Shown piece after piece: positions 53,201-60,412 of a stretch of DNA of 64,000 bases (position 1 is the first letter of the stretch; every line of letters begins with the position of its first letter). Where the stretch lies: assembly GCA_965230225.1 (NCBI GenBank), contig CBDDKM010000001.1, positions 62,001 through 126,000 of the forward strand. The letters are read 5' to 3'. Source of the DNA: CALSMU01 sp965230225 (lineage in GTDB: Bacteria > Bacteroidota > Bacteroidia > Flavobacteriales_D > Parvicellaceae). The notes under the pieces were generated by a model. The model worked only from the letters and a program-made list of their open reading frames with translations. It had not been told where the DNA came from and did not search any database. Made by a program: the position numbers and the translations under genes.

Positions 53201-54459
53201 ATGACTTAGAGTACTTCGAAAGTGTAGTAGAAGGAACTTGGGCTCCTTATAGATTAGTTGCGGATGGAGATTGTAACCATACTCCAATTAGTGGTCAGTT
53301 TGGATCTACTAAAGCAATGAATGATATTGCATTTGCAAGTAGTGTTGATATTGTATTGACTTCTGATAGAAGTAAATGGACAAGAGCGGTAGTTGTTGAA
53401 ACTCAGGATAACTCAGATTTATCTTGGGATGGACAAACCAATAAAATGGAAGTTAAGTTAATGCCTTCTATTGATAAATATGGTAACCCAACATCAAGCC
53501 CAGGTACTGAGAGTACAAATCCAAATGATGCGAACTTCATGTCTGGTACTGGAATGGGATGGTTCCCAGGTTATGCTATCGATGTAGAGTCTGGTGAGCG
53601 TTTGAACATTGCTTATGGTGAGGATTCTTGGTTAGGAAATGAAGGAGGAAAAGACATGGTATTTAACCCTTCAGGAAATATGTATACTAACTTTGGAGAT
53701 CCATTATTTGGAGGTAAACACTACGTATACGTATTTAAGAACTCTGCCAAAGATCCAGCTAACTTATCGACTTACCAATCAGGAATGCCTGCTTATGATA
53801 GAGGAGCTTTCTTAAAAGAGAAATTGATCGATAGCCAAAGTTCAGGTAATGCGATTAAAGTTTGGAGATCTTGTATGTGGGTTGGTATGCCGATGTTATC
53901 AGATCTTTCAAACGGATTATCAGATGCTAATGACCCATATTCTTACATTGAAACTGATGTTAAGATTAGAATTAGAGTTGGAAACAATTATGAAAGACAC
54001 TCTGATGCAGGAACTTGGGTTAATGATGCAGGAACTCTAGGGCAAAGCGACAATGAGTGGTACCCACTTTACGAGTTCAACATGGATGATTTAGCAACAA
54101 CAACTGCTGATGCTTATTCTGCAGATTCTGCAATGGCTTTAGTAAATGTTGTTCCTAACCCATACTACGCTTACTCAAACTACGAGGAGACAAGGTTAAC
54201 GAATCTTGTTAAGATCGTAAACTTACCTGATCAGTGTGAGATTAAAATCTACACAGTAAGTGGAACATTAGTAAGAACATTTAATAAGGATACTCCAATC
54301 ACTTCTATCGACTGGGATCTTAAAAACCATGCTGGAGTTCCAATTTCAAGTGGTATGTACTTAATTCACGTTAAGGCTACTCTCGAAGATGGAAAAGAAG
54401 TGGAAAGATTACTTAAATGGTTTGGAGTTGTACGTCCTCCAGATTTGGATAACTTCTAA
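50272..54459 (+). CDS. Giant exported protein with FlgD-like C-terminal domain, family of unknown function
   Basis: A 1395-residue exported protein. Signal peptide (MRNMNKISALIVACVFIGNTANA), an N-terminal block I recognise from many Bacteroidetes giant proteins (LELNNVSALIETGGSMW, then YEVPAGSNETVIYSGALWLGG and AALTFRQGNDFWTGPL), Asp-rich possible calcium sites (DRDGDGVYNPAG), cysteine pairs, and a C-terminal NPYYAYSNYEETRLTNLVKI ... VKATLEDGK ... LLKWFGVVRPPDLDNF domain that resembles a FlgD-like or T9SS-type ending but lacks the usual basic terminus. Located 31 bp after the receptor gene and 46 bp before the PorV-like gene. Likely surface-exposed. Function unknown. Confidence 0.88.
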   Translation: MRNMNKISALIVACVFIGNTANAWYDWSKKGSTGNTGTGNSIQAKAANCSPASTFSYLELNNVSALIETGGSMWQDRSRGNAAYEVPAGSNETVIYSGALWLGGVDVNNQLKIAALTFRQGNDFWTGPLTSTPGTGNIAIGIKDYGPAEIDPETCLEYDNFYVTERKEIAEFNAWWECQLDPDCDLNEKFPSYSIPASITNWPAHGDVGKFQDFYLAPFYDRDGDGVYNPAGAGDYPWYDLDNSVDCRTSRQVTLFGDYNMWWVFNDKGNIHTETSGDPIGMEIRAQAFAFATNDEINNMTFYNYELINRSTQTLTETYFGVWVDSDIGCSEDDYVGCDVQRGLGYAFNADAIDNDGCNGVQPIGANPPAIGVDFFEGPYQDNDGLDNPLTTDISQANADKGIPYEGLGIGYGDGIIDNERFGMRRFVYFDRTLPANIFGDPSFGIQYYNYLRGIWIDGTKFSYGGNGHVSDPASTGIEAAYCFPGDTDPYGWGVGGTTVTDWSEIGESNAKGDRRFCQSAGPFTLEPGALNNITIGVVYAKATSGDPFESVELVRKADDKAQALFDNCFRILNGPDAPDVTIQELDKELILYISNPSTSNNYLEQYVEVDPIIAALSDTLDNQYRFQGYQVYQLAEETVGPSELNDPDRARLIRQCDIKDGVGQLINFVFNEDLGASEPIEMVNGADEGITHSFQVMEDDFAQGDRRLINHKKYYFMVLAYGYNNYKDYNPTDPTALDGQQFPYKAGRKSASGSIQSFVGIPHIVSPELGGTIQNSVYGDGPAITRVEGRGNGGNILDLDETSEAEIVSQYTPKRVTYVNAKGPVDVKVVDPLNVKGGDYEIRFIKDGANNLDSATWYLVRFDNENGNDTIFSDVTIEVGTEQLIPEWGISVNIQQYQYPQVGDIGGDYSTELLESGMVFEDSSLQWLSGVEDVDGNFAQNWIRSGTSEEECDTDLYPDVCEDGDPCFFNDELGWDDLEYFESVVEGTWAPYRLVADGDCNHTPISGQFGSTKAMNDIAFASSVDIVLTSDRSKWTRAVVVETQDNSDLSWDGQTNKMEVKLMPSIDKYGNPTSSPGTESTNPNDANFMSGTGMGWFPGYAIDVESGERLNIAYGEDSWLGNEGGKDMVFNPSGNMYTNFGDPLFGGKHYVYVFKNSAKDPANLSTYQSGMPAYDRGAFLKEKLIDSQSSGNAIKVWRSCMWVGMPMLSDLSNGLSDANDPYSYIETDVKIRIRVGNNYERHSDAGTWVNDAGTLGQSDNEWYPLYEFNMDDLATTTADAYSADSAMALVNVVPNPYYAYSNYEETRLTNLVKIVNLPDQCEIKIYTVSGTLVRTFNKDTPITSIDWDLKNHAGVPISSGMYLIHVKATLEDGKEVERLLKWFGVVRPPDLDNF

Positions 54460-54505
54460 TCAAACGTATAACACAAACATTAAGAATCGCATTTAAACAA
54501 AAGAT

Positions 54506-55567
54506 ATGAAATTGAATAAAAGCATATTAGCAGGAGTTTTAGCAGCAGGGATGATCTCTGTTGCAACTCCAACCTTTGCAGGTAACGAAGATAGAGCTGG
54601 TTCTGCCGGAGCTACTGAGTTACTTATCAATCCTTGGGCAAGAAGTTCTTCATGGGCTGACGCTGGTGTTGCTTCCATTAAGGGATTAGAGGCTATGTTT
54701 ACTAACGTTGCAGGATTAGCTTATACCGATAAAACTGAGATTAGCTTTGCTAATACTAACTGGATGGGAAGTATCTCTGATATTAGCCTTAATGGATTTG
54801 GTTTAGCGCAGAGAGTTGGTGAATCTGGTGTATTAGGGGTTTCCGTAATGTCAATGAACTTTGGAGATATTCCAATTACCACTACTGAAATTCCAGAAGG
54901 AAATATTGGTACTTTCAGACCTAACTACATGAACTTTGGTGTAGCATACGCTAAACAGTTTTCATCTTCTATTTCTGGAGGATTAAACTTGAAAGTAGTT
55001 TCTGAAGCTATTTCTAATGTTAGAGCTCAAGGTGTAGCCATTGATGCTGGTATCCGTTACGTTACCGGAGAGAATGACAACATGAAGTTTGCAATTAGTC
55101 TTAGAAACGTTGGGCCTCCAATGACTTATAGTGGAGATGGTCTTTCTTTGGAAATGATGAATACCAGTACGGGTATCTTAATTACTTCTGAGCAAAGAGT
55201 TTCTAAATTTGAGTTACCTTCTCAAGTTCACATTGCAGCTGCATACGATATCTTGATTAACGAAACTAATACCTTAACATTAGCAGGTACATTTACTTCT
55301 AACTCTTTCACTAAAGATCAGTGGAGATTAGGAGCTGAGTATACTTTAGATGGAGGAAAAGCAATTTTTCTATTAAGAGCTGGGTACGTTTACGAAGAAG
55401 GAATTTTTTCTGAAACTCCAACCAATGCTTTAATGGGGCCAACAGGAGGATTAACTGTTGATTTCCCAGTAGGAGAGAATGCAACTACTATCGGTTTAGA
55501 TTACTGTTACAGACAGTGTAGACTTGGTCCAATTCATACAGTTGGAGCAAGAATCAACTTGAAGTAA
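54506..55567 (+). CDS. PorV/PorQ-family outer membrane beta-barrel protein
   Basis: A 353-residue exported protein with signal peptide (MKLNKSILAGVLAAG, cleavage near TFAGN). The mature part matches the PorV/PorQ family: an opening with GSAGATELLINPWARSSSWADAGVA, GLEAMFTNVAGLAYTDKTEIS, repeated amphipathic strands (NYMNFGVAYAKQFSSSISGG) and a C-terminal strand ending in LK. PorV binds T9SS cargo at the outer membrane, and PorQ has a related role. This copy is associated with the preceding giant protein, which may be its cargo. Last gene of the unit. Confidence 0.92.
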   Translation: MKLNKSILAGVLAAGMISVATPTFAGNEDRAGSAGATELLINPWARSSSWADAGVASIKGLEAMFTNVAGLAYTDKTEISFANTNWMGSISDISLNGFGLAQRVGESGVLGVSVMSMNFGDIPITTTEIPEGNIGTFRPNYMNFGVAYAKQFSSSISGGLNLKVVSEAISNVRAQGVAIDAGIRYVTGENDNMKFAISLRNVGPPMTYSGDGLSLEMMNTSTGILITSEQRVSKFELPSQVHIAAAYDILINETNTLTLAGTFTSNSFTKDQWRLGAEYTLDGGKAIFLLRAGYVYEEGIFSETPTNALMGPTGGLTVDFPVGENATTIGLDYCYRQCRLGPIHTVGARINLK

Positions 55568-55582
55568 GAAAGAAATAATTAT

Positions 55583-55590
55583 TATTTTTG
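55583..55590 (+). promoter_or_regulatory. -7 promoter box for greA
   Basis: TATTTTTG, exact to TAnnTTTG, 49 nt before the greA ATG at 55640. A hairpin begins 4 nt later. Confidence 0.55.
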
Positions 55591-55593
55591 TGG

Positions 55594-55617
55594 AAGAGAG
55601 TCCTTAGGGATTCTCTT
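55594..55617 (+). terminator. Hairpin between the PorV-like gene and greA
   Basis: AAGAGAGTCC (55594-55603) pairs with GGATTCTCTT (55608-55617) with one G-U and a TTAG loop. It has no good T-run. It ends the PorV-like unit or forms the 5' end of the greA transcript, because the -7 box lies just upstream. Confidence 0.5.
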
Positions 55618-55639
55618 TCTGCGTTTAATAAAGTAAGAG

Positions 55640-56113
55640 ATGGCAAAGATTAGTTATTATACAAAAGAGGGCTTACAGAAGCTAAAAGACGAAGTTGATC
55701 ACCTTGAGAGAGTAGAAAGACCATCAATCTCTAATCAAATTTCTGAAGCTAGAGATAAAGGAGATTTATCTGAGAATGCTGAGTACCATGCAGCTAAAGA
55801 AGCTCAAAGTCTTATGGAAACCAGATTGGCTAAACTTAAGGATCAGTTGGCCAGTGCTCGTTTAATTGACGATTCAAAGATGGATACTAGCAAAGTATTG
55901 ATCTTATCAAAAGTTAAAATCAAGAATGTTAAGAACGGGATGGAAGTAGAATATACTTTGGTTGCAGGAAATGAAGCTAACCTAAAAGAAAAGAAGATCT
56001 CCATTGATTCTCCAATTGGAAAAGGTTTACTTGGTAAACAAGTTGGTGATATAGCTCCAGTGCAAACTCCTGCAGGAGTAGTTGAGTTCGAAATCATGGA
56101 AATTTCCAGATAA
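55640..56113 (+). CDS. greA: Transcription elongation factor GreA
   Basis: A 157-residue factor that rescues backtracked RNA polymerase by stimulating transcript cleavage. N-terminal coiled coil (residues 1-75) with the tip acidic residues in DKGDLSENAEYHAAKE and a C-terminal FKBP-like domain with SIDSPIGKGLLGKQVGD. Normal length. Its stop codon overlaps the ATG of the HIT gene by 1 nt (TAATG). Confidence 0.97.
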   Translation: MAKISYYTKEGLQKLKDEVDHLERVERPSISNQISEARDKGDLSENAEYHAAKEAQSLMETRLAKLKDQLASARLIDDSKMDTSKVLILSKVKIKNVKNGMEVEYTLVAGNEANLKEKKISIDSPIGKGLLGKQVGDIAPVQTPAGVVEFEIMEISR

Positions 56114-56505
56114 TGGCTTCTATTTTTACAAAAATTGTAAATGGAGAGATACCTTGTTACAAGGTTGCTGAAAACGATAAGTTTCTGGCTTTTTTAGATA
56201 TTAATCCATTGGCTTACGGACATACTTTGGTTATCCCTAAAGAAGAAGTAGACTACATTTTTGATATAGAAGACGATCTATTGGGTGAATTAATGGTATT
56301 TGCCAAGCAAGTTGGTCGTAAAATTGAAAAGGTAATTCCTTGCGAAAGAATTGGAGTTACCGTAATTGGTCTTGAAGTGCCCCATGCGCACGTTCACCTA
56401 ATTCCAATAAACAATGTAGGAGACATGAATTTTGCAAAACCGAAACTAGAGTTTTCTTCTGAGAAGATGCAAGAACTAATTGCAAAGATTAACGGGTCCG
56501 ATTAG
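56113..56505 (+). CDS. HIT-family nucleotide-binding protein
   Basis: A 130-residue histidine-triad hydrolase or transferase for nucleotide substrates (Hint/Ap4A hydrolase-like). N-terminal SIFTKIVNGEIPCYKVAEND, LDINPLAYGHTLVIPKEEVD, and the triad HAHVHLIPI near the C-terminus. Overlaps greA by 1 nt and converges on ruvC with a 17-nt overlap. Confidence 0.95.
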   Translation: MASIFTKIVNGEIPCYKVAENDKFLAFLDINPLAYGHTLVIPKEEVDYIFDIEDDLLGELMVFAKQVGRKIEKVIPCERIGVTVIGLEVPHAHVHLIPINNVGDMNFAKPKLEFSSEKMQELIAKINGSD

Positions 56506-57046
56506 GATTATCCTTAACAAAAGCTTCCCAACCAGAATAAGATTTAGATGTTCCAGCCTGTTTTCCAGATTGGAAATGATGACAAACTGCTGCTGCCAAC
56601 CCATCAGTAGCATCCAGTTTTTTTGGTAATTCTTTTAGGTTTAATAACGATTTAAGCATTCCAGCTACCTGTTCCTTACTTGCATTACCACTTCCTGTAA
56701 TTGCCTGCTTAATTTTTCTTGGAGCATACTCTGTAATGGGAATATCTCTAGTAAGTACCGCAGCCATAGCAACACCCTGAGCTCTCCCAAGTTTTAACAT
56801 GGACTGAACGTTTTTACCAAAGAAAGGAGCCTCAATAGCTACCTCGTCAGGAAGATACTCTTTGGCTAAAAAACTAACCTTTTCAAATATCTTCTTAAGC
56901 TTTAATTCGTGATTTTCTAGTTTGTGTAAATGGATAACACCTGTGGTAACCAAGCTCATTTTCTTTTTACGGATCGCAATAACACCGTACCCCATTGTGG
57001 TAGTACCGGGGTCCAGACCAAGTATTATTTTATCTGCATCTATCAA
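56489..57046 (-). CDS. ruvC: Crossover junction endodeoxyribonuclease RuvC
   Basis: A 185-residue Holliday-junction resolvase of the RNase H fold. Catalytic acidic residues lie in ILGLDPGTTTMGYG, the EVAIEAPFFGKNVQSMLKLG motif, and DATDGLAAAVCHH with the last aspartates. Normal length. TTG start at 57046. Its promoter region overlaps that of the divergent gene at 57069; a near-consensus minus-strand box (TAGCTTTT, 57051-57058) ends 4 nt before the start codon. Confidence 0.96.
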   Translation of the reverse strand: MIDADKIILGLDPGTTTMGYGVIAIRKKKMSLVTTGVIHLHKLENHELKLKKIFEKVSFLAKEYLPDEVAIEAPFFGKNVQSMLKLGRAQGVAMAAVLTRDIPITEYAPRKIKQAITGSGNASKEQVAGMLKSLLNLKELPKKLDATDGLAAAVCHHFQSGKQAGTSKSYSGWEAFVKDNPNRTR

Positions 57047-57056
57047 ATCAAAAAGC

Positions 57057-57064
57057 TAAATTTG
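57057..57064 (+). promoter_or_regulatory. -7 box for the LPG-synthase-like gene
   Basis: TAAATTTG, exact to TAnnTTTG, followed by TTCT and then the in-frame codon ATC at 57069. It overlaps the divergent ruvC promoter. Confidence 0.5.
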
Positions 57065-57068
57065 TTCT

Positions 57069-58040
57069 ATCGGTCAGTCAAAGATAAATAAGAAACTATT
57101 ATTCATTTTCCAAATCCTGGTATTTATAGGAACATCCTATGTTATTTATCTCAAATTTACCGATTCAAGTACGGATCAATATTTCAATAACTTAAAAGAG
57201 TCCTTAGCTTCTACTCTTAACATCACTCTTTTGTTACTAGTGGTGCTATTGCAGTTTGTAAACTGGTGGCTAGAAGCAATAAAATTAAAGTTTATCTTAT
57301 CCAAGTCGCAGGAAGTAAGTTTGAATAATGTTATTAAAGCAGTTTACGCAGGAAATGCCGTAGGTTTTATTACTCCAGATAGAATAGGAACCTTTATAGG
57401 GAGATCTTTATCCTTAAACATCAAAAAAAGCAAAACCATTTCCGCCACTTTTCTGGGAAACATGGCTCAATTAATAACCACTATACTTATGGGAGGGGTT
57501 TCAGCCATATTGGTAATGGTAATCAATCATAATTTGAATCTGGAATTTGGATCATACTCAGTAATAATTGCTGTACTTCTGGGAGTGTTATTTTGCGTGT
57601 TGTTCTATTTATTTTGGAACCCAACAAAAATTCACTGGTTAATTAGAAAGATTCCATGGCTTAAAAAGGTGGAAGCAGATTTGGCTTATTTTAACCATTT
57701 GTCCAAATCAGATTTGGCAGGAGTTCTGTTGTTATCCATAAGTAGATACATGGTATTCGGTTTTCAGTTTTATGTACTATTACAGGTCTTTGGAATTCCG
57801 ATTGCACCTTTGGAAGCTTTTGCTTTTGTAGGTTTTTTATATGTCGTAATTACTTTTATTCCATCTCCATTTTTGGGTAATTTGTTTACTAGAGAGGCAG
57901 CTGCAGTTGTACTATTAGCACATTATGATTTAAATTTAATGGTTTTAACAGCATCGTTTTTTCTCTGGACAATTAACATTATGATTCCTGCTTTGATAGG
58001 GAGTTTTTATATCAAAACCAGACAAGTCGTTAGTGAGTAG
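57069..58040 (+). CDS. Lysylphosphatidylglycerol synthase-like (UPF0104) membrane protein; start codon unconventional
   Basis: A hydrophobic integral membrane protein of about 320 residues with 7-8 helices and the family motifs AVYAGNAVGFITPDRIGTFIGR and PSPFLGNLFTREAA. It resembles the LPG_synthase_TM/YbhN family, found with glycosyltransferases and thought to move lipids or lipid-linked sugars. Taking the first ATG/GTG/TTG (TTG 57231) removes the first helix. The frame is open from a TAA at 57057 and encodes SKINKKLLFIFQILVFIGT, a normal first helix, with no canonical start. ATC at 57069 is placed 4 nt after the -7 box; ATA at 57084 is another option. It overlaps the next gene by 8 nt. Confidence 0.75.
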   Translation: MGQSKINKKLLFIFQILVFIGTSYVIYLKFTDSSTDQYFNNLKESLASTLNITLLLLVVLLQFVNWWLEAIKLKFILSKSQEVSLNNVIKAVYAGNAVGFITPDRIGTFIGRSLSLNIKKSKTISATFLGNMAQLITTILMGGVSAILVMVINHNLNLEFGSYSVIIAVLLGVLFCVLFYLFWNPTKIHWLIRKIPWLKKVEADLAYFNHLSKSDLAGVLLLSISRYMVFGFQFYVLLQVFGIPIAPLEAFAFVGFLYVVITFIPSPFLGNLFTREAAAVVLLAHYDLNLMVLTASFFLWTINIMIPALIGSFYIKTRQVVSE

Positions 58041-59142
58041 TGTAATCATCATATCAGCAATAATAGTAGGTTGTTATCTGGTTTTTATGACTGTGCTAAT
58101 GGTAGGTTGGTTTAAACTAAGTAGAGGAAATGAAAAGCCAAATGCAAGAGAGGTATCGGTTATTATTCCTTTTAGAAATGAAGCTGAAAACTTGAGGGAA
58201 CTCTGTAATTCACTGGGTAATATTCGATATCCGAAAGATAAAGTAGAGTTCATTTTTGTAGATGATTATTCCACGGATAATGGTGTAGAACTGTTGGAAC
58301 AATTGGTGGATAAACTTGACTGGAAGATCAAAGTACTAAAAAATGAAAGCCAAATAGGTAAAAAAGTAGCCATTGAAAACGGAATAAAAAATGCCTCATT
58401 TGGAATCATCGTTACCTTAGATGCCGATTCAAGGGTAAATGCTGGTTGGTTAGAGGCAATTAGTAAAACTGAAGGAGATTTAGTAATTGGTCCGGTAGTA
58501 GGAAAATCCGGTAAAGGGTTTATAAAGAGATTTCAGGAAATTGAGCTGTTGATGTTGAGTGGAATTGCTGTTTCGGCAGCAGGAGTTAAATTACCAGTGT
58601 TATGTAGTGGTGCAAACCTTTGTTATAGGAAAGAGGTTTTTAATCAGTTACAACCATACAAGAATAACCGCGAAGTGCTTTCTGGTGACGATATGTTTTT
58701 ATTGAAAAGCATGGTAGATGGTGGGAAACATATTGAAGCTACGAATCACCCAGAAGCTTTGGTGGAAACAGAAACAGAAAACTCCTGGAAAGAACTATTT
58801 AACCGAGCCAAAAGATGGAGTGGAAAATCTGGTAAGGTTAAACTTTTTACTACTAATGTAATTGGACTAATTGTTATGCTAGCTAATTTGATAAGTTTGG
58901 CTTTGTTGGTGATTTACCTGTTTAATCCCGGGATTAGTCAAATAATATGGATTTTACCAGTTTCAAAATTTGTTTTTGATTTTTTGTTTTTATTTTTGAT
59001 GGTTAGGCGTTATCGAAAGAGCGAATTATTATTATTTGCTCCTTTAATGGTAATTACCTATCCGATATATCTCGTGGTTGTAGTTTTATATTCGTTCGGA
59101 TCATCAAGTGTTTGGAAAGGGAGAGAAATTACAGCTACGTAA
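58033..59142 (+). CDS. Family 2 glycosyltransferase, membrane-bound
   Basis: A 369-residue GT2 enzyme with an N-terminal membrane anchor (about 4-24), a GT-A catalytic domain (VSVIIPFRNEAENL, DDYSTDNG with the first Asp, LDADSRVNAGW with the metal-binding DxD-like site, LSGDDMFLLKSM, and RAKRWSGKS) and two or three C-terminal helices. Such enzymes transfer sugars to lipid carriers or polysaccharide. GTG start at 58033 overlaps the LPG-like gene by 8 nt, so the pair is probably translated together, supporting an envelope lipid-sugar role. Sugar and acceptor unknown. Confidence 0.92.
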   Translation: MSSVIIISAIIVGCYLVFMTVLMVGWFKLSRGNEKPNAREVSVIIPFRNEAENLRELCNSLGNIRYPKDKVEFIFVDDYSTDNGVELLEQLVDKLDWKIKVLKNESQIGKKVAIENGIKNASFGIIVTLDADSRVNAGWLEAISKTEGDLVIGPVVGKSGKGFIKRFQEIELLMLSGIAVSAAGVKLPVLCSGANLCYRKEVFNQLQPYKNNREVLSGDDMFLLKSMVDGGKHIEATNHPEALVETETENSWKELFNRAKRWSGKSGKVKLFTTNVIGLIVMLANLISLALLVIYLFNPGISQIIWILPVSKFVFDFLFLFLMVRRYRKSELLLFAPLMVITYPIYLVVVVLYSFGSSSVWKGREITAT

Positions 59143-59150
59143 TTGTTTGA

Positions 59151-60410
59151 ATGGCAAAGAAAGACAATAATAGAAGTGACTCATTGTATGTTGAGGCCTG
59201 GCGTAAACTAAAAAGGAAACGCCCTGCTATGATAGGACTATGGGTAATTATCTTTGCCGTGTTAGTTTCTGTATTAGGTGCAAATATTCGTCCAGATGAT
59301 ACTCCTGATGCAAATGATCAAATTTCTCAAATCTCAAGGCAAAATCCAGGGTTTTCTGTTCAGCACTTACTGGTAAAAAGAAATAATCCCATTGAGGAGA
59401 AAGGTTTTTTCTCTAAGCTATTTTTTGGAGGAGAAGATCGCCCTGATAAATATTATCCTATCTACTCGTATAAATTTGAGGGAGCAGATATCGTTATTGA
59501 AGAATTTACCGGGTTTAAGGGAGCAGAGGGATATGAACCGCAATACGAAAGGAAGAACATTGCCAATGTGGTATATCCGTTAAGCGTTGATAAGGAAGAG
59601 AAGTTTAAGGTAAACCTGAACGGAACGATTGATATTTGGTTGTTGGATGGAACTATGATTAATAGAGATATTCAAGAACTGAGGGATGAGATTGTACAAA
59701 ACAACATTATCGAAGAAACCTACTTTCTAGGTACAGATAAACAAGGAAGGGACATGTTAAGTAGACTAATGGCTGGTACTATTGTATCCTTGTCTGTTGG
59801 ACTTATTTCTGTAGTGATATCTCTTATTATTGGAATATTAATGGGGGCATTGGCTGGTTACTATAGAGGATGGGTTGACGATGTAATCATGTGGTTCATC
59901 AATATGGTATGGTCCATCCCAGGATTATTATTGATTATCTCATTTACTCTATTGTTTGGAAAAGGATTTACAACCGTATTTATAGCAGTTGGATTAACTA
60001 TGTGGGTGGAGTTGGCAAGAGTGGTAAGAGGTCAAATTCTAAGTTTAAGAGAAAAAGAATTTATCGAAGCTGGTAGAGCATTAGGGTATACCAATAGTCG
60101 AATTATCTGGAAGCATGTAATGCCTAATGTGATTAGCCCTGTAATTGTAATTTGTGCTTCGAATTTTGCTTCAGCAATTTTGATCGAAGCTGGTTTGAGT
60201 TACCTTGGAATTGGAACACAAATTCCAATGGCATCCTGGGGGTCTATGATTGAGCAACATCAAGGGTTTATAACCAGCCCGGATAAAGCCTATCTAGCTA
60301 TCCTTCCAGGAATGTGCATCATTATTCTTGTATTTGCATTTATGATGTTTGGTAATGGGCTGCGAGATGCTTTAGATACTAAGTCGGTAGATGTGCCGGA
60401 TGCAATGTAG
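59151..60410 (+). CDS. Peptide ABC transporter permease, DppC type, with a large periplasmic insert
   Basis: A 419-residue inner-membrane permease for a dipeptide/oligopeptide/nickel-type ABC transporter. One helix (about 28-46), an unusually large soluble segment (about 50-185), then the BPD_transp_1 domain with GTDKQGRDMLSRLMAGTIVS and the EAA loop EFIEAGRALGYTNSRIIWKHVMPN and GLSYLGIG. The usual DppC has about 300 residues and a much shorter loop. Partners (DppB, ATPases, binding protein) are not adjacent. Its ATG lies 8 bp after the GT2 gene, and it converges on murB. Confidence 0.9.
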   Translation: MAKKDNNRSDSLYVEAWRKLKRKRPAMIGLWVIIFAVLVSVLGANIRPDDTPDANDQISQISRQNPGFSVQHLLVKRNNPIEEKGFFSKLFFGGEDRPDKYYPIYSYKFEGADIVIEEFTGFKGAEGYEPQYERKNIANVVYPLSVDKEEKFKVNLNGTIDIWLLDGTMINRDIQELRDEIVQNNIIEETYFLGTDKQGRDMLSRLMAGTIVSLSVGLISVVISLIIGILMGALAGYYRGWVDDVIMWFINMVWSIPGLLLIISFTLLFGKGFTTVFIAVGLTMWVELARVVRGQILSLREKEFIEAGRALGYTNSRIIWKHVMPNVISPVIVICASNFASAILIEAGLSYLGIGTQIPMASWGSMIEQHQGFITSPDKAYLAILPGMCIIILVFAFMMFGNGLRDALDTKSVDVPDAM

Positions 60411-60412
60411 AA

